DNA of 64,000 nt from Monodelphis domestica. Taxonomy: Eukaryota; Chordata; Mammalia; Didelphimorphia; Didelphidae. The notes under the pieces are model-generated. The model saw only the letters and a list, made by a program, of their open reading frames with translations, was not told where the DNA came from and ran no database searches. A program made the translations under genes and the position numbers. The stretch covers positions 115,770,520 to 115,834,519 of the forward strand of contig NC_077229.1 in assembly GCF_027887165.1 (NCBI RefSeq), read 5' to 3'. This document shows positions 53,780 through 63,664 of the stretch, one piece after another (positions within the stretch are counted from its first letter, which is position 1; every line of letters starts with the position of its first letter).

Positions 53780-54920
53780 ACTTATAATACTGGATTTTAA
53801 GCATGCCTTTCACAGAAAGTTAATCTCTCCCTACCCCACCTTTACCTCATTTATATAGCCCAGAGGTGTTCAATGGGGTTTAAATATGATCAGTTCCCAG
53901 GCTACAAATGCATGTTCATCTCCATCTCTTGAATATATTTCTTAACATTTTATGATGTTTGGCAAAAGGGAAGGTTGTGTTGTAGGCTGTCTCCATTTGA
54001 GAATTGGTGCAATTCTAGAACAATTTGTTTTTTAGCATCTCAATTTATTAAACAGAATTCATCAGTCCCATGAGGATAAAGCCTTCTGCAAACAAAAAAT
54101 ATATTCATACATTTTTGGAGTAGATGTTTTGCAATCTGATGATGTCCAGATCTTACAGACTCACTTAGATTGCTTACGATGATTTTGGTATATCCTTGAG
54201 TGAAAAAACCTGAGATTCATCCTATATGTGTGTATGTTTCCTGTCTTCATTTCCCTAGTCTTTTTATTGTTATTGTTGTTGTTCTGTTGTTTCAGTCCTG
54301 TTTATCTCTTCATGACCCCATTTGGGCTTTTTGTGGCAAAGATACTGGAATAGTTTGCCGTTTCCTTCTCTAGCTCATTTTACAGATGAGGAAACTGAGG
54401 CAAACAAGGTTGAATGACTTGCCCAGGTCACATGACTAGTAAGTGTCTGAAGCCAACTTTGACCTCTGGAAGTCTGATTCAAGACACAGTACTCTAAACA
54501 CTGTGTGTGCCACATACCTGCCTCTTTTATCTTCTTACCCATGACAATTATATTTTTCTTCAGAGTAATAGCTAGCAGTTGCTTTTTAAAAATTTTTAAT
54601 TGGTTTTCTCAGTATTTTTGTAGCTTCAAACCTTCCAGTTGCCTTATCCTTCTGAAAGTCTTTGCTGGTTTTATGACAATTAATTAGTCTGTTTTGTAGT
54701 AATGGTTTGTCCATTCTTGGCATTGCTTGCAATTTTCTCACATGTTTCTTGGCCCTTCAGTGTGAGTGATGTTTCATTATGGCTAAGATGAGCCACGAAG
54801 TGCTTTTTTCCCCATGAACAACTGCTGAAGTGTCTCTAGCAGTCACTAAAAGATGCTCTTTAAGAGCTACACCTTTTGCCCATTTCCTTGGAATGATATT
54901 TGTTCTTAAAAACCTCAGGT
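53780..54920 (-). mobile_element. Second Tc1/mariner-like relic, split by a SINE
   Basis: 'ttcaatggggtttaaatatg' (53869) is the antisense of K-P-I-E as at 2392. It is followed in the same order as there by 'gaatatatttcttaacattt', 'gggaaggttgtgttgtaggc' and, after a SINE at 54262-54526, 'gaaagtctttgctggtttta' and 'tgttttgtagtaatggtttg'. No frame survives. Confidence 0.45.
54262..54526 (-). mobile_element. Marsupial CORE-SINE (Mar1-like), full length
   Basis: 'gttctgttgtttcagtcctg', 'tttggcaaagatactggaa' style words ('gtggcaaagatactggaata'), 'ttacagatgaggaaactgag', 'ggttgaatgacttgcccagg' and 'ctctaaacactgtgtgtgcc'. Confidence 0.85.
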
Positions 54921-54924
54921 GTAA

Positions 54925-55545
54925 AATAATATTAAAAATGGTGAAACACACATATATGTTTAGACAAATATCTATATCTATTGATATACATGCATAAATA
55001 TTTACTTGTGTGTGAGGAAATCCAGCACTCAAATAAAAAAAAAAAACAACTAAACATGAGGGAACCAGCCCAGGGCATAGTTTCATCTGGTCAAGATCAG
55101 AGGCTCTTAGTCAGACCAGTGCCATTAGGAAGTATACGGGAATAATCATTGTCCACTCACGATGAAACCATATCAAAATTATTGCTCATCCTTAGTAATT
55201 CACTGTTAAGGAAACTGAGATCCAGAGCCTGTAAATTATTTTCTTAAGGTAAGTTGGTAATTAGGAGGAGGAAGACTTAAACCTATTTTCTTTCCATGAT
55301 AACCCCTCAGATCCTATCCATATGTCCAGGTCTGACTGAAATTCATTCTTTTTGAGGCCTTATTTTATGACAAAGGAGAACCAGATAACCAGAGGTGACA
55401 TCTATATCTTTTAAGCTAACATAGCCCTTGCTCTCTCTGCCATTCCAATTTCATGTCATTCATGTATTCATTCTTAAAATAAACATCTAGCCTCTGGGTC
55501 AGAATTAGGGCAGGGGTAATAGAAGTTAAAGGAAAAGAAGACAGA
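54925..55545. other. No gene seen
   Basis: Unique-looking. An antisense MIR trace lies at 55195-55300 ('aaggaaactgagatccagag'). Confidence 0.4.
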
Positions 55546-55551
55546 TTTTGG

Positions 55552-55828
55552 TTTAATATGATAATAACATTTATATAACTTTAAGGTTTGCAAATACTAT
55601 CTCATTTTATCTTCCCAACTACTCTGGGAAAGGGAGTATTATTAGAATTATTATTTTTGGGGTAGATGTTTTGTAATTATTATTTCCATTTTATCAATGA
55701 GGAAACTGAGGTAGACAAATGTTAAATGACTTGTCCAGGGCCACACAGATGATAAATATCAGAGTTTGGATTTCATCTTTGAGTCTTCCTGATTCTAGGT
55801 CCAGCATTCTATCCACTCTTCCAATTAA
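55552..55828 (-). repeat. MIR/THER1-type CORE-SINE with internal duplication
   Basis: 'ataataacatttatataact', 'gtttgcaaatactatctcat', 'ttatcaatgaggaaactgag' and 'cattctatccactcttccaa' in antisense order. The block 'attattagaattattatttt' to 'gtaattattatttcc' (55637-55687) holds an extra 45-base stretch. Confidence 0.8.
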
Positions 55829-56524
55829 TGCCCTAAGTGAACTCTGAAATATAGATAAACAGGCTGCCTAGGATGAAAAAGAGCTCCTTAACTTTGGAAG
55901 TATTTAGTCAGATTGCTTTTGGGTGATGCTATAGTGAGGATTTATGTCTCAGCAGGAGTAAACTAAAGGCTGTCCAAAGTCTCTTCCAACTTCCAGGTTC
56001 TAAGCTTTATTGACTACTTATTGTTTGCAAAACACTACAACAATTGCAAAAAACCAGATAAAATATAATCCTCATCTTGAAAAGAGCTTATGGTATTATC
56101 TGCTACCTTATATCTGCTCCTGTTTGTAAATGGGTCTCATTTTTTTTTCATCTTAGAGAAGCCAGTTTTAAGGCTTACTATTCTGACTGTTCTCCCTTCC
56201 TTGCCCCCCATCCCCATGAGCAAAAGTTTAATGCACATCATCGGTCCAGTGACTATAGCCTCACTGGACCGTCTGTTTAGCCTCACTGTACCTTTTGCTG
56301 TGCTAATTTTTCTGCTCTCGAAGCTCCTCTTCACTCCAGCTTGGATGCAAGAGGAGAGAGAAGCTCATATATTTCCTGCTCATCATTTTCCCCCTTAATC
56401 CAAGTTTAATACTGTTTCGAACAGACAATCCTTCCTCTGACACTTGCAATCCTGCCTCTATGACTTATTACATTCTTTGTGTCTTTTGGGTAAGTTAGTT
56501 AACTTGCTCCTTCAGTAAGAGGAA

Positions 56525-56660
56525 TGAGTGTGTGCACGTGTGTGTGTATGAGAATAAGGCAGAGAGAAAAGGAGAGGAAAGGGAAAAAGAAGAGAATAGA
56601 GGCTAGAGATAGAGGAAAACTGAGAGAGACAGATGGAGAGGGATGGGGGATTTGTATTGG
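56525..56660. repeat. Purine-rich GA tract
   Basis: GT-rich words (56528-56552) followed by more than 90 bases that are mostly A and G on the plus strand. Confidence 0.7.
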
Positions 56661-56689
56661 AGAAGTCACTCCTTTTCATTTGGGAACCT

Positions 56690-56812
56690 AAGAACTGTCA
56701 ATTTTAGAATATTGAACACAGAATATTAGAGTTGGAAGGGACCTTAGAGTTTTGTAGTACAAAGTCCTCATTCGACAGGTAAAGAAACTGAGGCAGGAAT
56801 CTTGAATTTGAT
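56690..56812 (-). repeat. MIR-type SINE fragment
   Basis: 'attagagttggaagggacct', 'tcctcattcgacaggtaaag' and 'aaactgaggcaggaatcttg' follow the antisense order. Confidence 0.65.
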
Positions 56813-56819
56813 AGCAGCC

Positions 56820-57310
56820 TACCTCTATGTCCCTGGCATGCATCTTTTTCCTCTGTTCCTCTTGCTGCTACCTTAGTAAATGTGTCTTTTACTCACCTCA
56901 TATTTGGATTACTCTATGAGCCCTCTGGCTTCTCTGATTCAAGTTTTCCTTCTGCCAAATGAGCCTACGTATTGCCGCCACACTAAGCTTCCTAAAACAC
57001 TGTTGACATTATTTTTAAGAACCTTCTGTATCACCTTATTTCCTGATATATAAATCTGAATTCTGTAATGAGGTCCTTGAGAACCTCCAGAACATGACTT
57101 GACTCTACCTGTCCAGTCTTGTTTTCTATCATTCCTTTGCATTTACTCTGGCCAAACCTAAACAGTGAAACCAATAAAGACCTACTTTTTAATTTTCTGT
57201 CAAGTATTTAAACAGACTATGTGATTCCTCATCCCTGAATGTCTTTCAGTTTCTTCTTTGCCTTTCCAAATCCTACCCCATCTTTAGTTTTATACGAAGC
57301 TTCTAGTCTT
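56820..57310 (+). repeat. L2/CR1-type LINE ORF remnant
   Basis: 'cacactaagcttcctaaaac', 'actgttgacattatttttaa' and 'gtccttgagaacctccagaa' follow, loosely, the region of CR1-clade LINEs that encodes the end of the RT. It is decayed and unsure. Confidence 0.4.
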
Positions 57311-57384
57311 CATAGGTTTGCGAAGAGTTTCCAACCTTTTGTGATCCTTTCTTCTTTATACTCTTAAGCTAGCATAATTCAGGG

Positions 57385-57505
57385 GGGAAAGTACTGTTTT
57401 TTGGAGTTAGAGATTTCAAAATCTCTCCCTGACTCTACGTATTTGACCTTGGGCAAGTCACTTAACTTCTTGGGACTTTGCTTTCCCCATCAATCTGCCA
57501 AATGA
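57385..57505 (+). repeat. MIR-type SINE
   Basis: 'gtatttgaccttgggcaagt', 'cacttaacttcttgggactt' and 'caatctgccaaatgagaggg' follow the sense order. Confidence 0.7.
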
Positions 57506-57514
57506 GAGGGTTGG

Positions 57515-57875
57515 ATTACTTCAGGCATTCTTAATCTGGGGTCTCTGAACTGAAAAAAAAAATGACTGTATTTGAACATAATTGATTTCCTTTGTAATCC
57601 TATGTACTTTATTTTGTGCATTAAACAAGACAGCTAGGTAGCACAGTGGATAGAATACCAGAACTGGAGTCAAAAATACCAGCATTCAAATCCAGCTTCA
57701 GTCTTTAATTAACTGTGTCATCCTAGGCAAGCCATTTAACCTTTGATTGCCTCAATTTCCTCATACACCTGAAAGCACTATGTTAATGCCAGTGATCATT
57801 ATTATTATTAAAGACAATATTCTGTGAAGACATCCAGAAGATTTGTCAGACTACCAGTTTCATGCAAAAAAAAAA
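57515..57875. repeat. Old non-autonomous repeat, split by a SINE
   Basis: 'cattcttaatctggggtctc', 'aacataattgatttcctttg' and 'taatcctatgtactttattt' precede a SINE (57628-57815). 'aagacatccagaagatttgt' and 'cagactaccagtttcatgca' continue after it. It is the reverse-complement relative of 37670-37857. Confidence 0.45.
57628..57815 (+). mobile_element. Marsupial/MIR-type SINE
   Basis: 'cagctaggtagcacagtgga', 'tccagcttcagtctttaatt' and 'caatttcctcatacacctga' with a (TTA)n tail. It splits the older repeat. Confidence 0.8.
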
Positions 57876-58014
57876 AAGTCTCTGAAGTAGATGACCTCTA
57901 GGGTCCCTTCATTCTCTAAATCTATGACCTTATTTTATATCTATATCTATATATCGATAATTTGTCACTTGGTGAATTTCTATCTTTATATATGCCAATA
58001 ATTTGTCACTTAGT

Positions 58015-58245
58015 AGCATCGTGTAAGGTGGAGAACCCAGAACTTATATGCAAGAAATCCAGTTTCAAATCTTCACTTTTCTGTTTAGTAGTCATATGAC
58101 TGACTCTGGGCAAACTGTTTCACCCCTTTGAGCTCCAGTTTACTTATCTGTAAAATGGGAATAAGAGTACCTATCACTCCATTTTAAAGAATTTTGATAG
58201 GAAAACGATTTACAAGTTTTAAAGCAATACCAAACAACTCACATC
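58015..58245 (+). repeat. MIR/THER1-type CORE-SINE
   Basis: 'catatgactgactctgggca', 'ctgtaaaatgggaataagag' and 'aaaacgatttacaagtttta' follow the sense order. Confidence 0.75.
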
Positions 58246-58254
58246 ATATTTTAC

Positions 58255-58595
58255 ATTCTTTCTCTGTCATCCATAAGACTTCCCTGTGTCACTGGTTATT
58301 TTTGTTGTGATGGGCTTTGGGGAATTTAACTAGTTTGATTACTGGATGTCAAGACATTCCATCCATCTCCAGGAAGTATTTAGAGTCTTTCCATTTTGGT
58401 AGAATTTTTCTTTCATAACCTATGAGAAACCAGGAATATTTCCACTTCATGGTGAGGCTTTAAAGGACTCTTGAAAAACAAAGCCCTTTACTCGTACCAA
58501 CTCTTTAGATTAGTGTTTAGATTTAGATTTGATTGATAAGGGAGGAAGCTGAGGTTGTTTTTATGATTTGTATATAGTCTTTTTTTACCTCTGAG
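58255..58595 (+). repeat. Local duplication, copy 1
   Basis: It aligns by eye with 58695-59300. Shared words in the same order include 'ttctctgtca', 'gatg.g..tt', 'acattccatccatctccagg' versus 'atattccatttgtcctcagg', 'cttttgattttagtagga' versus 'ctttccattttggtagaa', 'atatttccacttcatggtga' versus 'ctatttccactacatagaga' and 'caaagccctttactc' versus 'caaagccctttattc'. Confidence 0.65.
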
Positions 58596-58606
58596 TCTAA
58601 TAACTC

Positions 58607-58634
58607 ATATATATATATATATATATATATATAC
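58607..58634. repeat. (TA)n microsatellite
   Basis: About 13 TA units lying between the two copies of the local duplication. Confidence 0.95.
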
Positions 58635-58694
58635 TCTTTACTTCATTACTACAAGGTTTTATAATTTCTTTGGGGTGGTGATGCCCATCATTAA

Positions 58695-59300
58695 TCTGGA
58701 TCATAGTTTCTCTGTCACTTAGTAGATGTTTTGAAGAATTCCTGTTCGTGCAAAATTCAACATCCTGCTGTGATGAGTATTCATTAATTTAATTAGTCTG
58801 ATGACTAGGCAAGGGATATTCCATTTGTCCTCAGGTAGTACTTGGAGCCTTTTGATTTTAGTAGGACCTGCCCTTTGCTGGAATTTTGTTGTTTAGTTGT
58901 TTCGAATTCTTCATGACCCCATTTGGGGTTTTCTTGGCAAAGATCCTAGAGTGCTTTGCCATTTCCTTCTCCAGCTTTTTAAATTGAGGAAACTGAGGCA
59001 GACAAGATTAAATGACCCGGGGTCATACAACTAAGTGTAAGTGTCTGGGACTGGAGTTGAACTTAGAAAAATGAGTCTTCCTGATTCTAGGTTTGTCACT
59101 CTATCCCCCTAGCTGCATCACTTTGCTAGCATAGCCTTTGAGGAATCAGAACTATTTCCACTACATAGAGAGGCATTGAAGGAGCACTTTTAAAATGCAA
59201 AGCCCTTTATTCTTGAAGAGTGGTGGTGGTGGTGTCCTTATTTAACAGATAGGGGCAAGGATCGGTTGTTTGATTTGTGTTTTGCCTCTCATCACAGAAT
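58695..59300 (+). repeat. Local duplication, copy 2, interrupted by a SINE
   Basis: Second copy of the unit at 58255. A SINE (58882-59122) interrupts it, so the copies align over about 350 bases once the SINE is set aside. Confidence 0.65.
58882..59122 (-). mobile_element. Marsupial CORE-SINE (Mar1-like), full length
   Basis: 'gttgtttagttgtttcgaat', 'ccatttggggttttcttggc', 'agtgctttgccatttccttc', 'gaggaaactgaggcagacaa' and 'ctatccccctagctgcatca' in antisense order. Confidence 0.9.
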
Positions 59301-59424
59301 CTCTCCTGAAATTCATGTTTATGTAGCATTTTAAGGACTATACATTTATTTTTTATGCCTTCCATAAATACTAAGCATTTATTTGCTAAATGTTTTAGTT
59401 GGTAAAGCACTTTGACATCTATCA

Positions 59425-59505
59425 CATTTGAGCCAGAGCTTAGCATAGTACCTGACACATAGGAGGCACTTACTAAATGTTTATTGAATTGAATTCACCA
59501 GAGTT
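59425..59505 (+). repeat. L2-type LINE 3' end
   Basis: 'gcttagcatagtacctgaca', 'cataggaggcacttactaaa' and 'tgtttattgaattgaatt'. Confidence 0.8.
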
Positions 59506-59744
59506 CTCAGAGTAAGCAAGCACATACCCATTTTTTTATATGAGAACAATGAAACCCAGAGAAGTAAAGTGACTCTCCCAGAATCAGAACCTAAATTCAT
59601 CTCTAAATCTAGTGGGCATTTAAATTGGTTATATCTGTCTTCCATGATGGTTTGTAAGCTCTTCAGTCATGAATACATAATAGATTCTCAATAGTTTAAC
59701 TTCTTAGTTCCTAGTTGATTTGCCCTGAGAATTTCCTATAGCTC

Positions 59745-59880
59745 CAGTCAATTAGTAAGCATTTATTAAGTGCCTACTAAATACTAATCTCCAAGCCAAG
59801 CTCTGATGATACAAAGGAAGGCAAAAGACCATTCATTCTCAAAGAACTTAGTCTAATGGGGGAAACAGTGTATAAGTAGC
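59745..59880 (-). repeat. L3-type LINE 3' end
   Basis: 'taagcatttattaagtgcct', 'gatacaaaggaaggcaaaag' and 'agaacttagtctaatggggg'. Confidence 0.75.
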
Positions 59881-59959
59881 TTTTGGATCGTTCCTTTAAA
59901 GTTTAAAGATGGAATTCATATCCAGGGAATAAGCACAGAATTAAACTAGTTTGATATTA

Positions 59960-60120
59960 ACATTAGGTCATCTTTCCATAACAGATACAATTTGCCAAGT
60001 CCTTTCCTCATATAGCCTCCCTATGAGGTAAATAGTATAAGTATTGTTATTGCTATTTTAGAAATAATTTCATTAAGGCTTAGGCATCTCAAGTCATTTA
60101 CTCAAGGTTATATATCGAAT
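59960..60120 (-). repeat. MIR-type SINE
   Basis: 'acagatacaatttgccaagt', 'tatagcctccctatgaggta' and 'ttactcaaggttatatatcg' follow the antisense order. Confidence 0.6.
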
Positions 60121-60121
60121 C

Positions 60122-60490
60122 AATAGACCTCTAGATGATACAATGCATAGTGTTAGACTTGGAATGAGGAAAACCCAAGTTTAAATTCTGCCTTATTAGC
60201 TACATGACTCATGGCAAGTCACTTAACCGCTTGACCTCAACATCTCTAAAGGGGAAGTAAAAGTAGTACCTCAGTTTCTTTATCTATAAAATGAACTGGA
60301 GAAGAAAATGAGACACCACTTTAGTGTCTTTGCCAAGAAAAACCCAAATGGGGTCACAAAGAGTTGGACACGATTTAAAAAACTACAGAACATAAAAAGA
60401 ATTGTGCCTATCTCAAAGGTTATTGTAAGGTTCATATGAGATAATGTGTGTAAAGTAAAGTAAAGTACTTTGAAAGTATTCAGTTGTTAT
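60122..60490 (+). repeat. MIR/THER1-type SINE with an inserted SINE end
   Basis: The MIR-type copy ('gtgttagacttggaatgagg', 'tggcaagtcacttaaccgct') breaks at about 60271 and resumes at about 60399 ('ttgtgcctatctcaaaggtt', 'atatgagataatgtgtgtaa'). The gap holds the 3' half of a Mar1-like SINE. Confidence 0.75.
60272..60398 (+). mobile_element. Mar1-like SINE, 5'-truncated, nested
   Basis: 'tcagtttctttatctataaa', 'atgaactggagaagaaaatg', 'aacccaaatggggtcacaaa' and 'gagttggacacgatttaaaa'. It starts mid-element, as expected from incomplete reverse transcription. Confidence 0.8.
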
Positions 60491-60544
60491 CAAAATGCTG
60501 TTGTTGCTGCTGATGTTGTCTAGCTTCTCCAGGTTAACTGATGA

Positions 60545-60640
60545 CTGTTTCTGTGCCTTTTCTGTTTTCCAGGCTACTTAGGAGTGACTACAACAAAGCA
60601 GCACTAACCAAAGTCCCTCATATATCCAGGCTGACTTGTA
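60545..60640 (+). other. Possible splice acceptor and small exon
   Basis: A strong pyrimidine tract and AG ('gccttttctgttttccag', 60555-60572) stand in non-repeat sequence. No convincing donor or coding frame follows: the downstream text has stops in all frames within about 90 bases. It could be a non-coding exon of the gene whose promoter is at 29 kb, or chance. Confidence 0.2.
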
Positions 60641-60934
60641 ATGGTATCTGTGGCTTTCTCAGTCCCTTTAACTATGCAGACACAGTCAGCTTTTGGTCTG
60701 AGTCACCTTGCTGATGATTCATGTGCAGAATAGGAGAAACTGAATTAGAACAAAGAGATGTGAATAAAAGCACTAAATAATCAATGTCAGTTAGCTAGTA
60801 TTTTTAAAGCACTTGCTATGTGCCAGGTACTGTGTTAACATTTGGGATATGAAGAAAGATAAAAGACAATCCCTGCTTTCAAAGAGATCATGGTTTAATG
60901 GAAGAGATACCAACCTAGCAACAACTTATGAACA

Positions 60935-61117
60935 GGGTGCAGTTAGATGCCTCAGTAGATAGAGAATCAGGTCTGGAGATAGAAAGTCCTAGGTCCAAAT
61001 GTGACCTCAGACAATTCCTAGCAGTGCGTTCCTTATTCAAGAACCTTTACCCCAGTTACCTAGCCCTTATCATTCTTCTGTCTTAAAACTAATGCTCAAT
61101 ATCAATTCTGAGTTAGA

Positions 61118-61119
<2 letters not shown>
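60935..61119 (+). mobile_element. Marsupial tRNA/CORE-type SINE, nested
   Basis: 'tgcctcagtagatagagaat', 'gtccaaatgtgacctcagac', 'cctagcccttatcattcttc' and 'tcaattctgagttagaagat'. It runs into a (TA)n tract. Confidence 0.8.

Positions 61120-61168
<49 letters not shown>
61120..61168. repeat. (TA)n microsatellite at a SINE 3' end
   Basis: About 24 TA units at the point where the SINE tail is expected. Confidence 0.95.
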
Positions 61169-61169
<1 letters not shown>

Positions 61170-61413
61170 CATATAGAGAGACTAAATTGGAGATAATCTC
61201 TGAGGAAAGGCACTAAGATTAAGGAGGACTAGGAACTGATTCTTGTAGGTGAGACGTTAGCTGGAATTTGAAGGAAGACAAGGAAGCCAGGAAGTAGTGA
61301 TGAAGAAGCAAAGAATTTTAGGTATGGGAGAGAACCAGTGAAAACACTTAGATTCCAGTTAGTACATAGACTATTATATGTGAGGAACAGGATCATAGAA
61401 TGGTACTTGGTGA

Positions 61414-61702
61414 TATAAAAATTAAAATTAATCTCAAATAATAAAAATATTATAAGAGATGTATTAATTATCATTAGAAGTAAAGGAATAAATAGGTAAC
61501 AAAATAAAAATGCCATGTGCCCATGGCTAATCAGCCCGTTCAAAATCCCTGCTTACCACCATAGTCACCAACAGGAAGTATAGAAGGCCAGGGACAGCCA
61601 ACCCACTGCCTAATATCCCCAGTCTACAGGAAGTACATAATGACAGGAAGTTGGTGGGCTCCCAAGGAAAGTTGTTTTTAGGGTAACAGATTTCCAATTA
61701 CA
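61414..61702 (-). mobile_element. Solo LTR, copy 2 (TGTAA...TTACA family)
   Basis: It aligns along its whole length with copy 1 (43168-43436). Shared words include 'taggtaacaaaataaaaa', 'catggctaatc', 'tgacaggaagt', 'gggctccca' and 'atttccaattaca'. The low-coordinate end reads TATAA rather than TGTAA, one change. The AATAAA on the minus strand is AATACA here. It splits the CR1-clade LINE. A target-site duplication was not certain. Confidence 0.65.
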
Positions 61703-61705
61703 CAG

Positions 61706-62048
61706 TGGTAAAGCTAAATTAAACTCTTGCCCTTAATTTCCATAGAGTTTATTAATATTTACTTGAATAACAGAAAGCAGACAGAGAGAAGGAAGCCTCT
61801 TCTAAACTAGCCACATGGGTGCTCTACACATGAGCATCTCTCCACCACTATCCTTTCACCATGCTGGAGCAAATAGAGAACCCCCACTTCTTTTAACCCC
61901 CTTTTTTATATCTTCCCATTTACCCTGAATCCATAACCTGTTCCTTTCCGGGTCATGTGCCTAGGTCACTGTCCTGTGACCCATGCTGGAGTGCAGGGAT
62001 GCAGATCAGACCCAAATGCATGATCCTAGGAGGGGTTTCCTTCACACA
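61706..62048 (-). mobile_element. Probable second, different solo LTR
   Basis: On the minus strand it begins TGTGTGAAGGAAAC, has a TATA-like 'gatataaaaaaggggg' (about 61912-61897), an AATAAA signal ('tattaataaactctatgg', about 61760-61745) and ends ...TTTACCA. It adjoins copy 2 on one side and the LINE on the other. 'tggtaa' occurs at 61706-61711 and 62050-62055. The exact ends are uncertain. Confidence 0.5.
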
Positions 62049-63074
62049 ATGGTAAGGTAGGAGTAAGGAATAAAAATACTAGAAAGGTAGTTAGGGGTCA
62101 GATTATAGAAGGCTTTAAAAGTTTAGCAAAGGATTTTATATTTAATACTGAAGAAATAAGGAGCCACTTGAATTTATTAAATAAGGTGACATGGTCAGCT
62201 TTAGGAAGATCAGTTTGACAGCTGAGTGGAGATTACTTTGGCCTGAGGGAAGACAAGATAGGAGACCAACTGGCAGGCTATTACAATAAGTCTAGGTATG
62301 AAGAGATGAAGGCTTTGCTCCTGAGTGGTGATAGTGTCAGAGGAGAAAAAAGGGGCATAATAGAGATGATATGAAGGTAGAATTGATAGGATTTCTCCAA
62401 CAATTCAATATGGGAAGTCAAGAGAGAGGGAAGAGTTGAGGATGTTATCTAGGTTGGGAGAAGATGATAAAAGGGAAACTGAGAAGGTGGATTTAGGAAG
62501 AAAATTAGTTCAGTTTTAAACATGTTGAGATCAGATGTCTATAAAACATCCATTTTGAGATGTCTGATAGGCATTTGGAGATGTAAGATTGAAAGTCAAG
62601 AGAAAGGTTGTGGCTAGATAAATAGATCTGAGAACCAACAGCATCACCATTGAATTGATGAAAAACATCAGGCAAAATAGTATAGATTTTGAGAAGAAAA
62701 AGGTCAAGATCAGAATTCTTTGGATGTTCACTACTAATAGGCATAACCTTTGTGAAAATCTGATGAAGGAGACCTGAGAAAGAGCAGTCAGACAGGAGGA
62801 GATGCAGGAGAGAACATTATCACGAAAGTCTGGAGAGAAGAGAGTTTCTCAAGAAAGAAGGTCATCAATCCTGAAAAAGGCTGTAAAGGAGTAAAAAAGT
62901 AACAGGATTGAGAAAAAGCCATTAGGCTTGGCAATTAAGAGATCACTGGACACTTTGGAGAGAGTAGTTTCAGTTGAGCAATAACTGCACAGAATTAATA
63001 AGTTAGCCTAAAGGGAGGGGAGTCATTCATTGTCGATAGCTTTCTTAAAAACATTTTTAATACCAAATATAAAC

Positions 63075-63660
63075 AAGGCTCACTTATATGGTTTGGTGAT
63101 GCAAAGAAGTACAATGGCCCAATGACCTTGGCTTCAAGGAGCGTACCATCTAATTGTGAGTTTTAAAATTAATATTCAGTAACTATTATATTTTAAAAGT
63201 TTTATTAATAATAACTAGAGCAAAAGAACTGCCTGAATTCAGCATGGTGGTCACAGGTCAAAAAAAAAAAAGACACAGAGGCAGGAGTTATAGCCACTTA
63301 AATACAATCACGCAAAACAAAGGAAGGGAGGCAGGAAAAGGGAATTTTGGGAAATACTAAGGGACTTCTGTAAGATTAAAATTTGAGCCAAAGGCTCAAA
63401 ATTTCCATTTATACATAATGGAGGCAAAGTAAACAACATGTATATAAAAAAGTACATTACAAGGGAACATATCATCAAAGTACTCTTGGGCTACCTGAAG
63501 AGGAAGAAATCATTTTCATTTTGGTAATGGTGGGGGAGGATCATTTAAGGCTTAATGAAAGAGATGTCATTTGAACTAGTCAAGAAGGACTTCAACAGCA
63601 AGTAGAAATACATTTCAGATAGATAACCTGTATAAATATTCATATTAACACTCTGTCATG
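63075..63660 (-). repeat. L3-type LINE 3' fragment split by a solo LTR
   Basis: 'ttggcttcaaggagcgtacc' and 'atctaat' lead to 63154. After the LTR the same unit continues with 'taatggaggcaaagtaaaca'. Further antisense text ('gatgtcatttgaactagtca', 'agaaggacttcaacagcaag') extends to about 63620. Confidence 0.6.
63151..63419 (-). mobile_element. Solo LTR, copy 3, diverged
   Basis: The insert 63155-63415 lies between two TAAT copies (63151-63154 and 63416-63419) inside an L3-like relic. Its minus strand starts TGTATAAATGGAAATTTTG (compare copy 1 TGTAATTGGAAATCTTG), has AATAAA in 'attattaataaaacttt' and ends ...AACTCACA. The terminal 60 bases resemble those of copies 1 and 2, but the middle differs and holds an A12 run (63260-63271). 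It may be a related subfamily rather than the same one. Confidence 0.6.
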
Positions 63661-63664
63661 GAAG

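Larger units (their letters stand above)
60786..63010 (-). repeat. CR1-clade (L3-like) LINE, antisense, multiply interrupted
   Basis: Pieces at 60786-60934, 61170-61413, 62050-63010 form one element in order. In antisense, 62744-62505 gives residues 'GSQIYLSSHNLSLDFQSYIS' and then 'CLSDISKWM', which corresponds to the block following the YADD motif in CR1-clade reverse transcriptases. The 3' end is at the low-coordinate side ('gcacttgctatgtgccaggt', 'caatccctgctttcaaagag'). Stops and frameshifts abound. A SINE with a TA tail, and two LTRs, have inserted into it. Confidence 0.75.
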
